NCBI RefSeq assembly: GCF_020523925.1
Contig: NZ_JAJAPW010000004.1
Span: 186,001-250,000, forward strand
Origin: Neotamlana laminarinivorans
GTDB lineage: Bacteria; Bacteroidota; Bacteroidia; Flavobacteriales; Flavobacteriaceae
Length of the DNA: 64,000 nt
Direction of reading: 5' to 3'
The translations under genes were made by a program, and so were the position numbers. Shown piece after piece: positions 1-8,885 of the stretch. Under the pieces are notes generated by a model. That model did no database searches, was not told the DNA's origin, and was given only the letters and a program-made list of their open reading frames with translations. Numbering within the stretch: position 1 is the first letter of the stretch; each line of letters begins with the position of its first letter.

Positions 1-103
1 ATATTTAGTTAATTTACTAATTGTTCTATTTTTGGTAATTTTACCAATAGTTATATTTAAATTTAAATATTTGAAATTTTAAGATTATTAAAAACTTAAA
101 TTG

Positions 104-1537
104 TTAATTTTCAATGGTATTTAAAATTTGTGCAAAATTAGCTTTAGTGCTTAAAACTTTGTTAATTACATCAATACGTTTAAGTTCGGTTTCAATAAGT
201 TTGGCCTCTCGGTAGTTTATTAAAAAGAGTGAGCCTTCTCCAAGTTCAAATTTTCTTTCTTCGGCATTTACCAAACGCTTATAATCGTTTACTAAATTTT
301 CTACAATATCACTTTGGGTTTGATAGGAGTTTATTTCTTGTTGTACGGCGTTTATTTTGTTTAGTAAACTTACACGTGTAGCCGATAAATCGAAATTTAC
401 ATCTTGAAGTTTAATTTTTGCTAATTTTAAATCACCACGTTCTTTTCGTAAAAATAAGGGTATGCTAACGTTTACACTTGCTTTGTAATTAGCAGTGTTC
501 AAGGAGTTTATTTGCTCGTAATCGCTAGTTAAAAAGTTATATTGTACGTCTATTTTAGGTAGCAAATTGCTGGTTTTTAGGCGTTTTTCAAGAACAAGCT
601 GTTTTTGCTTAAATTCTAGGGCTTTAATTTTTGGATGATTTTCCAAAATACTGTCGGTTACTTGCAAAATGCTACTGTTTAAAACGGTATCTACCACTAA
701 AGGGGAATTAATATCGGGTTTTAAGCTGTAATCTAGTTCTACGGGTACGTTGTTTTCTAGCCACAAATAATTAGAAAGTTCTAATTGGGACTTTAAATAT
801 TTAATACGCGATTTTTCTACATCAAGAGCTCTGTTCTTGTAATTAATACTAGCCTCAAGAGTATCTACCGCAGGTTTGTCGCCTGCTTCAAAACTCGATA
901 TAACATTGTTTAAGCGTTCGTTGGCATTTACTAAATAATCGTTATAAACTTGAAATTCTTGATACGATTTTAACCAATTAAAGTAGGTTGAAATGGCATT
1001 GTAAAGCACTTCATTTACAACAGTACGTTGTTTGTTAATGGCTATGTTTCTGTAAAGTTTGGCTTGCTTTAAGGTTGTCATGCGCTTATTGGCAAGAAAA
1101 CCTTTTGCAAGCGACATTGAAACACCAACACTATACAGTCCGTCTTCTGGAACGGTGGCTTCTGGGTTTAGGTAGTAGCCTTCATTATCTTCATAATTAG
1201 CTTTAAGTTCAATGCCGTACCAAGTTGGTATTTTAAAGGCAGCGTTTAATTTGTTGTAATATTCGGTGCCTTTAAATTCTTTGTTATTAAAATCGACTTC
1301 AACTTTAGGATCAAAAGCACCTCTAGCTTTTAATAATTTGGCTTCACCTTCGCTGGATATAAGGCGTGCTTGTTTTGCAATAGGATGAAATTGTTTAACA
1401 ATACCTAAATATTCTTCTAAGGTAAAAATACTATCGTTAGTAGTTTGGGCTTCAATATTAATTGTAAAACCTAAAACTAATAAAAAGCTTAGTTTTTTTA
1501 ACAGATTAATGTGAGTGTTTTTAAAAATCATTCGCAT
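104..1537 (-). CDS. TolC-family outer-membrane efflux channel
   Basis: Outer-membrane channel of a tripartite export system. The 477-residue product starts with a hydrophobic signal segment ending near IEAQ (about residue 31). After that comes a long, mostly helical protein with the two repeated OEP halves expected of TolC proteins: coiled-coil segments at roughly 150-260 and 370-470, and beta-barrel-like stretches around 60-145 and 320-370. It is the last gene of a four-gene minus-strand operon, 12 bases after the HlyD adaptor gene, so it most likely forms the exit duct for the upstream ABC/HlyD pair. Length and architecture are normal for the family. The exported substrate cannot be read from the sequence. 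Family assignment is firm; the specific role is inferred from context. Confidence 0.85.
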   Translation of the reverse strand: MRMIFKNTHINLLKKLSFLLVLGFTINIEAQTTNDSIFTLEEYLGIVKQFHPIAKQARLISSEGEAKLLKARGAFDPKVEVDFNNKEFKGTEYYNKLNAAFKIPTWYGIELKANYEDNEGYYLNPEATVPEDGLYSVGVSMSLAKGFLANKRMTTLKQAKLYRNIAINKQRTVVNEVLYNAISTYFNWLKSYQEFQVYNDYLVNANERLNNVISSFEAGDKPAVDTLEASINYKNRALDVEKSRIKYLKSQLELSNYLWLENNVPVELDYSLKPDINSPLVVDTVLNSSILQVTDSILENHPKIKALEFKQKQLVLEKRLKTSNLLPKIDVQYNFLTSDYEQINSLNTANYKASVNVSIPLFLRKERGDLKLAKIKLQDVNFDLSATRVSLLNKINAVQQEINSYQTQSDIVENLVNDYKRLVNAEERKFELGEGSLFLINYREAKLIETELKRIDVINKVLSTKANFAQILNTIEN

Positions 1538-1549
1538 AATTTTAAACGA

Positions 1550-2917
1550 TTATTTAGATTTTTTAGCATCACTATTTTGGGATGCTTCATGACCAAAAGG
1601 TGTATAGAAATTTGGAGGAAAACCATTTATTTGTCGCCAAATTTCATACCAAATTGGTACATCTTCTAAAAGAGCAATTGTTTGTGCACCAGAACCAACG
1701 CGTAACGCTTGAGGCCAGGGCTCGTAATCTGGATCTCTGGTAATTAATACACGATATAAACCTTGATCGTTAGCAAAATTTTCTATGGCAACAATAACAG
1801 CGCCGTAAGTTCCGTAAGACACGTTGGGCCACCCGCTAAAAACAATAGCAGGCCACCCATCGAATTGTACTTGTACATGTTCGCCTAAATGCAATAGCGG
1901 TAAATCCATTGGTTTTACATACATTTCTACTGCCAAATCATAATTAGCAGGCATAATACCAACAAGTGGTTCGCCTTCTTTAAAAGTTTCGCCAATACCA
2001 GATTTTATAGCTTTATTTATATAACCATCTTGTGGAGCTGTTATGTAAAGTAAGCTATTACGTTTGGTGTAATTTGCGAGACTGTTTTCTAGTTTAGATA
2101 CTTGTGCTTCGGTGTCAAGAGCACTCGATTGTGCGGTATATAAATCACTTTGTGCTTTAGCTAATTTATCGTTGTAAGATGTAACAATGGTAGATATGCT
2201 TAACTTTGCATTAATAACTTCGTTTTTTGATGTTAATAATTTATTTTGTTGTGAAATTAATTTGGCATTGGCTTCTTGTAGTTTGTTTCTAAATTCTTCT
2301 ACATCTTTTACGGCTTTTAGACCTTCTTCTTGTAGATTAACTGTTCGTTCAAATTGTGTTTGCGCAATGTTGGCTTTAATTTTCGCAGCTTCTAAATCAA
2401 TGCTATCTGTTGTTACTTTAAGTTTAGATTGAAGTAGTTTGTTTTTAGCTTGTTCTAACTTTAATTTTTGTTCTTGTTTAAGTGCAGAATATTGATTTCT
2501 TAATGCACCAACTTTAGAATTATATGAATCAACTGAAGCAGATTTTGCTCGAATTTGATCGCTGGTACGTTGGGTTAGTTGTTCATCAAAATAATCACTT
2601 TTAATTTCAGATATTTTAATAATAGTATCACCTTTTTTTACATAATCGCCTTCTTGTACAAGCCATTCATCAATACGACCTGGAATTGGTGATTGCAACG
2701 TTTGCGGACGCTGATTTGGCTTTAGTGTGGTAACATAGCCTTTGCTGGTTATATTTTGTGTCCATGGCAATAGTAAAATTATAAGCACCAAAACAGAGCT
2801 TACAATAAGTAAGCGCCTGAATAGCTTATGCTGGTTTGTGTGTTGCGTAGCTTTTCCAGATTTATAACTGTTTAAATCGAGATATTTTGAGACTTTATTT
2901 GTAGATATATTTAGCAT
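1550..2917 (-). CDS. HlyD-family periplasmic adaptor (membrane fusion protein)
   Basis: Periplasmic adaptor that couples an inner-membrane transporter to a TolC channel. It has a cytoplasmic N-terminus of about 35 residues, one membrane span at roughly 34-52, a first lipoyl half-motif at about 70-105 (SPIPGRIDEWLVQEGDYV), a long alpha-hairpin at about 110-285, and a second lipoyl half at about 290-325 (ITAPQDGYI). A beta-barrel region follows. The gene lies 5 bases after the ABC exporter gene and 12 bases before the TolC gene. The uncleaved N-terminal anchor and long hairpin resemble type I secretion adaptors more than RND adaptors. The substrate is unknown. Confidence 0.88.
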   Translation of the reverse strand: MLNISTNKVSKYLDLNSYKSGKATQHTNQHKLFRRLLIVSSVLVLIILLLPWTQNITSKGYVTTLKPNQRPQTLQSPIPGRIDEWLVQEGDYVKKGDTIIKISEIKSDYFDEQLTQRTSDQIRAKSASVDSYNSKVGALRNQYSALKQEQKLKLEQAKNKLLQSKLKVTTDSIDLEAAKIKANIAQTQFERTVNLQEEGLKAVKDVEEFRNKLQEANAKLISQQNKLLTSKNEVINAKLSISTIVTSYNDKLAKAQSDLYTAQSSALDTEAQVSKLENSLANYTKRNSLLYITAPQDGYINKAIKSGIGETFKEGEPLVGIMPANYDLAVEMYVKPMDLPLLHLGEHVQVQFDGWPAIVFSGWPNVSYGTYGAVIVAIENFANDQGLYRVLITRDPDYEPWPQALRVGSGAQTIALLEDVPIWYEIWRQINGFPPNFYTPFGHEASQNSDAKKSK

Positions 2918-2922
2918 GGCAT

Positions 2923-4587
2923 TTACGATTTTATTATATGACCTTCTTCTAGTGTTATATGTTTGTTACACATGCGTTTCCAGAAGTTAAGATTACTAAC
3001 AACAATAACGCTCCAAGGGTTTGATGGTTCGCAAATAAAACTGAATATTTTTTCAGATTCTTCTATGTTAAATTGCTTTAATGGCTCTTCAAGTATTAAA
3101 ACTTTTGGTTTTTTTAAAATGGCTCTTGCCAGTAGTATTTTAGCCGATATAAAGTAGGGTATTTGTTTTCCTTCAGGGTTTAAAAGGGTGTTAAGCCCCT
3201 TTGGTTGTTGTTTTAAAAAGTTAGTTAAACCAACGCGTTCTAAAACTTTAAAAATGTCGTCGTCTGATATTTCTTTATTACCAAATGTTAAGTTTTCTCT
3301 AATGGTGCCCTCGAAAGGTGTTTCTTCAGACATAACCATACCTAAATGCGAACGGTACTTGTTTATATGCAAACTTTCTAAGGACAAATTATTTATAAAA
3401 ATATGCCCGTCTGTTGGTGTTAAAACACCAGAAATTAACTGTAGCAATGTGGATTTTCCAGAACCACTTTCGCCTTGGATTAAAATACGGTCTTTAGGCT
3501 CTATGGTAAACGAAATATTTTCTAGTATGGGTTTTTTACGGTTTTCAACACGGTAATCAGCATTATTTAACTCTATAGTCATTGGTTTTGTTTCAGCAAC
3601 TTCTTCGCCAGATTGTTTTTCTATAGATTTATCAACCACTTGTCCAAGCTTTTCAATAGCTGTTAAAACATCGTAAAACGATTCTAATCCTAAAATAAGT
3701 TTTTCAACCGAAGCTATAATCAATAATATAATGATTTCAGCAGCAACAAACTGCCCAATGTTCATTTGTTGTTCTAATACTAGATAACCACCAACAAGTA
3801 ATAATCCTGCAGTAACAACTACTTTAAAACCAATCATTTGTTTAAATTGCAGTACTAATATTTTAAAGTGGTTTTCGCGCGAATCTACATAATCGTAAAC
3901 TAAATCGTCTGTTTTAGTTAAAGCTAATTTAGTTTTGCCAGAAAGTTTAAAGCTAATTACTGTTCTTGCAATTTCTTCTAGCCAATGTGCTACTTTGTAT
4001 TTGTATTTTGATTCTTGTAAACTGGTGTCTAAACCTTTTTGTGCGGTATATTTAAAAACTACAAATATTAATCCAAGCAGTAGTAAACCAAAAAGAATAA
4101 AAAACGGGTGATAAAAAGCTAATAGAATTAGCGCAAAAATAATTTGAATAAACGCCGAAGGAATATCTATTAAAATTTTAGAAAGTCCTTTTTGTATGCT
4201 TAATGTATCGAAAAAACGGTTTGCTAATTCTGGCAAATAGTAATTTCGCATTTCATTCATTTTTATTTTTGGAAACCTATAGGCTAAATCAAAAGACGCT
4301 CTTGTAAAAATGCGTTGTTGAATGTTTTCAATAATTCGTATTTGAATAAGTTTTAAGGTTCCCGTAAAAGCAACACCAACGGTTACTAATATTACCAAAA
4401 CAACCCATGATGTAGAAACTTGCCCACCTTGTAAAAGTGTTATTATTGCTTGAATTCCTAGGGGTAAGGTTAAGGCTAAAATACCTTCAAAAATAGCAAA
4501 GTTAGCAACTTTAAAAATGTCTTTCTTTTCTAGTTGTATAAGGCCCAAAAAGCGTTTCCATGGCGATAGGGTACTATTATTTTTCAT
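2923..4587 (-). CDS. ABC exporter (membrane + ATP-binding domains) with degenerate nucleotide-binding motifs
   Basis: Half-transporter of 554 residues with an N-terminal six-helix exporter membrane domain (about 25-310) fused to a C-terminal ATP-binding domain (about 335-554). Walker A is intact (GESGSGKST, 372-380). Other motifs depart from consensus: the Q-loop position reads MVMSEE (417-422) with no Gln, the LSGGQ signature is replaced by FISAK (479-483), Walker B reads VLILEE with Glu for the usual Asp (E500) while the catalytic Glu (E501) remains, and the H-loop His is Asn (SNLNF, N532). A homodimer would therefore carry two atypical sites. There is no N-terminal peptidase domain. The gene overlaps the tetR-like gene by 11 bases and is followed directly by the HlyD and TolC genes. 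It is probably a type I-like exporter, or a family that tolerates altered motifs. Confidence 0.85.
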   Translation of the reverse strand: MKNNSTLSPWKRFLGLIQLEKKDIFKVANFAIFEGILALTLPLGIQAIITLLQGGQVSTSWVVLVILVTVGVAFTGTLKLIQIRIIENIQQRIFTRASFDLAYRFPKIKMNEMRNYYLPELANRFFDTLSIQKGLSKILIDIPSAFIQIIFALILLAFYHPFFILFGLLLLGLIFVVFKYTAQKGLDTSLQESKYKYKVAHWLEEIARTVISFKLSGKTKLALTKTDDLVYDYVDSRENHFKILVLQFKQMIGFKVVVTAGLLLVGGYLVLEQQMNIGQFVAAEIIILLIIASVEKLILGLESFYDVLTAIEKLGQVVDKSIEKQSGEEVAETKPMTIELNNADYRVENRKKPILENISFTIEPKDRILIQGESGSGKSTLLQLISGVLTPTDGHIFINNLSLESLHINKYRSHLGMVMSEETPFEGTIRENLTFGNKEISDDDIFKVLERVGLTNFLKQQPKGLNTLLNPEGKQIPYFISAKILLARAILKKPKVLILEEPLKQFNIEESEKIFSFICEPSNPWSVIVVSNLNFWKRMCNKHITLEEGHIIKS

Positions 4588-5257
4588 GCTTTAACGTGTT
4601 AAAGATTAAGTTTGTATAAAACTCAGTTACAGATGTCTTTTCGTTACAGTTGGTAATATTTTTAAAATGATTTTTAAAGAAGTGCTGTTGTAAAGCACCT
4701 TCTATAATGGTGTTTGCTAAACTTAACGGATACTTGTAAGTGGTGTTAAAATCTGAGATTATCGAAGCAAAACGTTTAACAACACGTTTGTATGGCATAA
4801 AAAAGCCTTCTTCATTTTCATTATCAACATCGTGTGTTAAATAAACTTTGGCGTTTTCGTTAATTACAATTTTATTAAGTAAAATCTCATTAATATGCTC
4901 AAAATTACTATCTTCTTTAGTAGTACGAGTTAAAACAGCAACCCCTTTTTTTAATTTTTTTTCGGCATTTTTTAAAGCAAAAGTTTCTAAAACTAATTGA
5001 TATTCTATCCAAACCCAATACCAAGAAGTTAAATACATAAGCAAATGGTGTTTGCTTTCAAAATACCTGTAAATAGAACTTTCGTTTGAGTTAATAGCAC
5101 AGCCTAGTTTTTTAAACGTGAACTGCTCGAACCCTAACTTGTCTATTAGTAATATGCTGTGCTTAACTATGCGCTTTCCTAAATTTGATGTTTCAGGGTC
5201 TTTTATAAATATCCCTTCAGGAACCTCAATTTTAAACCCTTCCAATAAATCTACCAT
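4577..5257 (-). CDS. TetR-family transcriptional regulator
   Basis: Likely repressor of the efflux operon it heads. The N-terminal DNA-binding domain spans about residues 27-75: helix 1 around NLGKRIVKHSILLIDKLG, then FTFKKLGCAINSNESSIYRY, which is the TetR helix-turn-helix with the typical xSxYRYFxSKxxLL recognition segment. The remainder (about 80-226) is helical and fits a ligand-binding/dimerisation domain with no recognisable ligand signature. It has about 25 extra residues before the helix-turn-helix. The stop region overlaps the ABC gene by 11 bases, so the two are translationally coupled. Autoregulation and control of the exporter are inferred from position. Confidence 0.85.
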   Translation of the reverse strand: MVDLLEGFKIEVPEGIFIKDPETSNLGKRIVKHSILLIDKLGFEQFTFKKLGCAINSNESSIYRYFESKHHLLMYLTSWYWVWIEYQLVLETFALKNAEKKLKKGVAVLTRTTKEDSNFEHINEILLNKIVINENAKVYLTHDVDNENEEGFFMPYKRVVKRFASIISDFNTTYKYPLSLANTIIEGALQQHFFKNHFKNITNCNEKTSVTEFYTNLIFNTLKHEK

Positions 5258-5278
5258 ATATAATAAATGTATGTATCA

Positions 5279-5286
5279 CAAATTTA
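5279..5286 (-). promoter_or_regulatory. Candidate -7 box for the tetR/ABC/hlyD/tolC operon
   Basis: On the minus strand the sequence reads TAAATTTG, a full match to the Bacteroidota -7 consensus TAnnTTTG, about 21 bases before the tetR-like start codon. No convincing TTTG is found about 19 bases upstream, so only half of the promoter is supported. Confidence 0.35.
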
Positions 5287-5524
5287 ATAGTAATACTTTT
5301 AATAATGCGTTATTTAATATTAAAAAATGTTAAACTTTTTAAATACACTTAAAGTATGTTGTTGGTTAATTAAATCATATTATAATTATCATTTAATATG
5401 TGGCATATTAATAGAACAAAACAATTTTACGTATTTATTTTCTGTCTAAATATGTATTTAATCGGTTAAAGTGTATTTTTTTACGACAAAATAACTATAT
5501 TGCAGCGATTGTGATATTTTTATT

Positions 5525-6649
5525 ATGAAAGTTCAACAAATATTGTTAAAAGAAGATAACTGGAAAGTTCAATTAGAAACCATTGGATTTTCTGCTAGTT
5601 TATTTTTATGTTTTGTTTCAACTTCATTTAAATATAAAGAAAACGTATTAAAATATTTAAAAAATAAGTTTCCACAATCTGTTTTAGTAGGATGCTCTTC
5701 TGGAGGTGAAATTAGTGAGATTGCAGTAAGCGATAAAAGCTTATCATTAACGGCTATTTCGTTTCAAAATGCAACATTTAAAAAGGTAGCGATTAATGTA
5801 AATGATGTTAATTCTAGTGAAAAAGCTGGGTATACTATTGGTAGACAGTTAAATAGTGAAAAATTAAAGCATGTAATTGTATTTGGAGATAGTGAAAATG
5901 TAAACGGATCAGATTTAGTTACAGGTTTAAAAAGTAACCTTCAAAATGTTAGTGTATCAGGAGGCTTAGCTTCAAATGCCTTAGGATTAAGTGATACATT
6001 CGTGTTAAATAATTATAATATAGTAAATAAAACAGTGGTAGCTGTTGGGTTTTATGGAGATAATTTAATTATTGGAAACGCCTCGAGAGGAGGTTGGGGT
6101 AGTTTTGGTATAGAGCGTTTAGTTACAAAAGCAGAAAAAAATATTTTGTACGAGATAGATGGTGTGCCGGCTTTAACATTTTATAAAAAATTTCTAGGAG
6201 ATAAGTTATATAGAGGCTTTAAAAGTCCAGACTTAACATTTTCTTTAAGTATGCGAACAAGCGATAACTTAAGTCGTGTTGTACGATCTATTAAAGGTGT
6301 AAATGAAGCAGACCAAAGCTTAATTTTAGGAGGGAATATTTATGAAAATGCCCTTTTAAGGTTAATGAAGTTTAATGCAGATAGATTAATAAATGGCGCA
6401 GAGGCATCAGCGAAAGCAGCTAATAAACACAGCGAAACAGGTCTAGCTATTTTAATAAGTTGTATTGGAAGAAAAAATTTTTTAAAACAACTTGTAGAGG
6501 AAGAAGTAGAAGTAGTTAGAGAAACTCTTGGAGAAAGGGTGAGCTTAACAGGGTTTTATGCGCTTGGTGAAATAGGACCTTATGATGATTTATCACCATG
6601 TGAATTGCATAACCAAACCATGACCATTACAACTCTATCAGAATGTTAA
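5525..6649 (+). CDS. FIST-domain sensory protein
   Basis: The 374-residue protein consists of a FIST N domain (about 30-220; early GCSSGGEI motif and FGDSENVNGSDL segment) followed by a FIST C domain (about 225-365; GGNIYENALLRLM, ISCIGRK and the terminal GFYALGEIGP motif). FIST domains are known as small-ligand sensors associated with signal transduction. No signal peptide or membrane segment is seen, so it should be cytoplasmic. Its last 7 bases overlap the next gene, a PAS-type hybrid histidine kinase, which strongly suggests that the FIST protein supplies sensory input to that kinase in trans. The ligand is unknown; amino acids have been proposed for the family. Confidence 0.9.
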   Translation: MKVQQILLKEDNWKVQLETIGFSASLFLCFVSTSFKYKENVLKYLKNKFPQSVLVGCSSGGEISEIAVSDKSLSLTAISFQNATFKKVAINVNDVNSSEKAGYTIGRQLNSEKLKHVIVFGDSENVNGSDLVTGLKSNLQNVSVSGGLASNALGLSDTFVLNNYNIVNKTVVAVGFYGDNLIIGNASRGGWGSFGIERLVTKAEKNILYEIDGVPALTFYKKFLGDKLYRGFKSPDLTFSLSMRTSDNLSRVVRSIKGVNEADQSLILGGNIYENALLRLMKFNADRLINGAEASAKAANKHSETGLAILISCIGRKNFLKQLVEEEVEVVRETLGERVSLTGFYALGEIGPYDDLSPCELHNQTMTITTLSEC

Positions 6650-8391
6650 ACAAAAACTATCACAGACTCTTAAAACGGCAGCTTAAAAAAGCAGGGTTAG
6701 ATAACTTTGAAGATCAGAAATTTTCAGCTTTTTTAAAATTAGTTAATGATGCTTATGAAAATTACGATGAGGATTTAAATTACGTTGAGCACGTTTTAGA
6801 TGAAAGCTCTGATGAGTTATTTAAAGCAAACCAAGAATTAAAAAGGGAAAGGGATCGAACCAAAACGCAATTAGAGAATATTGTAGCCAATGTAGGCGGT
6901 ATAATTTTTGAAACAGATTTAAAAGGTAATTTTACTTTTTTAAATGATGCTTGGTTAAAATATACAGGATTTACAGCAAAAGAGTCCATAGGTAAAAGTT
7001 TTAGAGGATTTTTAGATAAAGACAATATTATTTCAAATAAAAATACTTACGATCTTTTTTCAGGAGATAATAAGCAGCTTGAATTTATCTTTAAATTTTA
7101 TAAAGGTGATCAATTATTTTGGTTTGAAACAAAATCTAAATTAGTTAGTAATTCTAATGGTGAAGGTATAGGTTATATAGGAACAATAATTGATATTACA
7201 ACTTTAAAAGAGACCGAAATAGAATTGCATAACGCAAGTCGTGCTAAAGACAATTTCTTATCTACAATGTCTCACGAAATAAGAACACCACTTAATGCTG
7301 TTACAGGTTTAACCAACATTATGCTCATGGAAGATTATAAACCAGAGCAAGAAGAAAATTTAAAGGCATTAAAATATTCTGGAGAACATTTACTGGGTTT
7401 AATAAACGATTTATTAGATTTCAATAAAATAAAGTCAGGGAAGGTAGATGTTGTAGAAAAAACTTTTAATATTAAATATTTCTTAGAAAATATTCAATCT
7501 CATTTCGCACTTAGGGCAGAAAAAAAAGGCGTAGTATTTAATGTGGTAAAAGAAAATAGTATTCCAGATTATGTAATAGGAGACGAATTAAAATTAACAC
7601 AAATTGTAAAAAATTTACTTAGTAATTCGCTGAAGTTTACTGAGAAAGGCAGTATAGTTCTGTGTGTTAATAATTTAGGTAAAAAAGAAAACAAAGTAAA
7701 TTTAGAGTTTAAGGTAAAGGATACAGGTATAGGAGTATCCAAAAGTAAACAAGAAACCATTTTTGAAAGTTTTATGCAAGCCGATGCAGATACCTCTTTA
7801 AAATATGGCGGTACCGGTTTAGGTTTGGCTATTTGTAAAAAATTATTAAAATTACAAGAAAGTGATTTAATATTAGAAAGCGAAGAAGGTAAAGGTTCTA
7901 TTTTTTCTTTTACAATAACCTACAAAACTACCAACAGGTTTAGTGATTATAAACCCGAGATGGTTGAACAGCAGCCTGATTATAAATTTTTGAATTTAAA
8001 TGTTTTAATAGCTGAAGATAATAAAATGAATGTGCTTATTTTAAGGCGCTTTTTAGAAAAATGGAATGTTAAATACCAAGTAGCCAATAATGGTAAAGAA
8101 GCTTTATCTTATTTTAAGAGAGAAGATTTTAATTTCGATATAGTTTTAATGGATTTACAAATGCCAATTCTTGATGGATATGAAACAACAAAAGCTATAA
8201 GGAATTTGCCAGATTTAGAAAAGGCAAGTATTCCAATTGTAGCCTTAACAGCTTTTGCTCAAAAAGATATTAAAGAAAAAACAAAAGTATATAAGATGGA
8301 TGACTTTATAGGTAAACCATTCGCTCCAGAAAGGCTATATAAAGTGCTATCTAAATACTGTAGAAACAACTTAAAAAAACAAAGTATTTAA
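6643..8391 (+). CDS. PAS hybrid histidine kinase with C-terminal receiver
   Basis: Soluble hybrid sensor kinase of 582 residues with no membrane segment. Order of parts: N-terminal helical/coiled-coil segment (about 1-80), PAS domain (about 80-190), HisKA with MSHEIRTPLN and phosphoacceptor His211, HATPase_c (about 310-425; N box LLSNSLKFT, G1 DTGIGV, G2 GGTGLGLAI), and a receiver domain (about 452-575) with acidic pair E458/D459, phosphoacceptor Asp504 (VLMDLQMP) and a late Lys in the GKPF motif. It has no DNA-binding output domain, so the phosphate must go to a partner or the receiver acts by protein contact. The gene overlaps the FIST gene by 7 bases. It ends tail to tail with the next minus-strand gene, one base apart. 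Confidence 0.92.
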   Translation: MLNKNYHRLLKRQLKKAGLDNFEDQKFSAFLKLVNDAYENYDEDLNYVEHVLDESSDELFKANQELKRERDRTKTQLENIVANVGGIIFETDLKGNFTFLNDAWLKYTGFTAKESIGKSFRGFLDKDNIISNKNTYDLFSGDNKQLEFIFKFYKGDQLFWFETKSKLVSNSNGEGIGYIGTIIDITTLKETEIELHNASRAKDNFLSTMSHEIRTPLNAVTGLTNIMLMEDYKPEQEENLKALKYSGEHLLGLINDLLDFNKIKSGKVDVVEKTFNIKYFLENIQSHFALRAEKKGVVFNVVKENSIPDYVIGDELKLTQIVKNLLSNSLKFTEKGSIVLCVNNLGKKENKVNLEFKVKDTGIGVSKSKQETIFESFMQADADTSLKYGGTGLGLAICKKLLKLQESDLILESEEGKGSIFSFTITYKTTNRFSDYKPEMVEQQPDYKFLNLNVLIAEDNKMNVLILRRFLEKWNVKYQVANNGKEALSYFKREDFNFDIVLMDLQMPILDGYETTKAIRNLPDLEKASIPIVALTAFAQKDIKEKTKVYKMDDFIGKPFAPERLYKVLSKYCRNNLKKQSI

Positions 8392-8392
8392 T

Positions 8393-8839
8393 TTAGTCAA
8401 TACCAAATTGTTTTAAGTGGTGGTCTAAATGCTTGTATTGCATTTGTCCCCATTGTGCAGGTGTAAAATAACCAAAAGCAGGGTGCGGATGCCAGCTTTC
8501 CTTATTACGTTGGTTATAAACCTCATCAATTAATTTTAGTAAAATTATTTTTTCACTATTTACATCTTTATTCTCGTTAGTTTTTAAAAATTTAGATGTT
8601 GGCAAGTTTTTACGCCATGGTTTATCATTATAAAGTGATTTTTTAAATAGTAATTTAGCTATCCAGCTCGATTTCATTCCAAAACTTTTATTTTGTAACA
8701 TAATGTCTAATGGACCCTGGCAATGCCATACCATTTGGCCTGCATTCATTTTGCCCCATTTGGCTTCATTTTTGTCTGTTAGTTTATTCAAACGATTAAT
8801 TAGTTCATCTTTAGCCTCTGTTTCAAAAATAGATTTCAT
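8393..8839 (-). CDS. DUF1569 / DinB-like protein
   Basis: A 148-residue protein that resembles the DUF1569 branch of the DinB/YfiT-like four-helix fold. Visible hallmarks are a helix with MVWHCQGPLD (about 37-46) and a C-terminal helix after HPHPAFGYFTPAQWG ending in KHLDHHLKQFG. The separated histidines (MVWH, and HLDHH near the C-terminus) are placed as metal ligands are in DinB folds. Relatives include thiol-transferase-like enzymes and proteins of no known activity, so no reaction is assigned. It stands alone between the kinase gene, with which it converges, and radC, from which it diverges across a 46-base spacer. Confidence 0.75.
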   Translation of the reverse strand: MKSIFETEAKDELINRLNKLTDKNEAKWGKMNAGQMVWHCQGPLDIMLQNKSFGMKSSWIAKLLFKKSLYNDKPWRKNLPTSKFLKTNENKDVNSEKIILLKLIDEVYNQRNKESWHPHPAFGYFTPAQWGQMQYKHLDHHLKQFGID

Positions 8840-8885
8840 CTTAAAAAATTTTTATTCCTAAATTTACAATATATATCTTTAAAGA

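Noticed and set aside
1-103. Hairpin near 28-50 and an AT-only 18-base palindrome at 53-70, considered as terminator of the efflux operon
   Set aside because: The stem is short and bulged, and no convincing T run follows on the minus strand; the palindrome is A/T only and may be chance.
5496-5503. TATATTGC upstream of the FIST gene as a -7 box
   Set aside because: It lacks one T of TAnnTTTG and has no -33 partner; too weak to list as a promoter.
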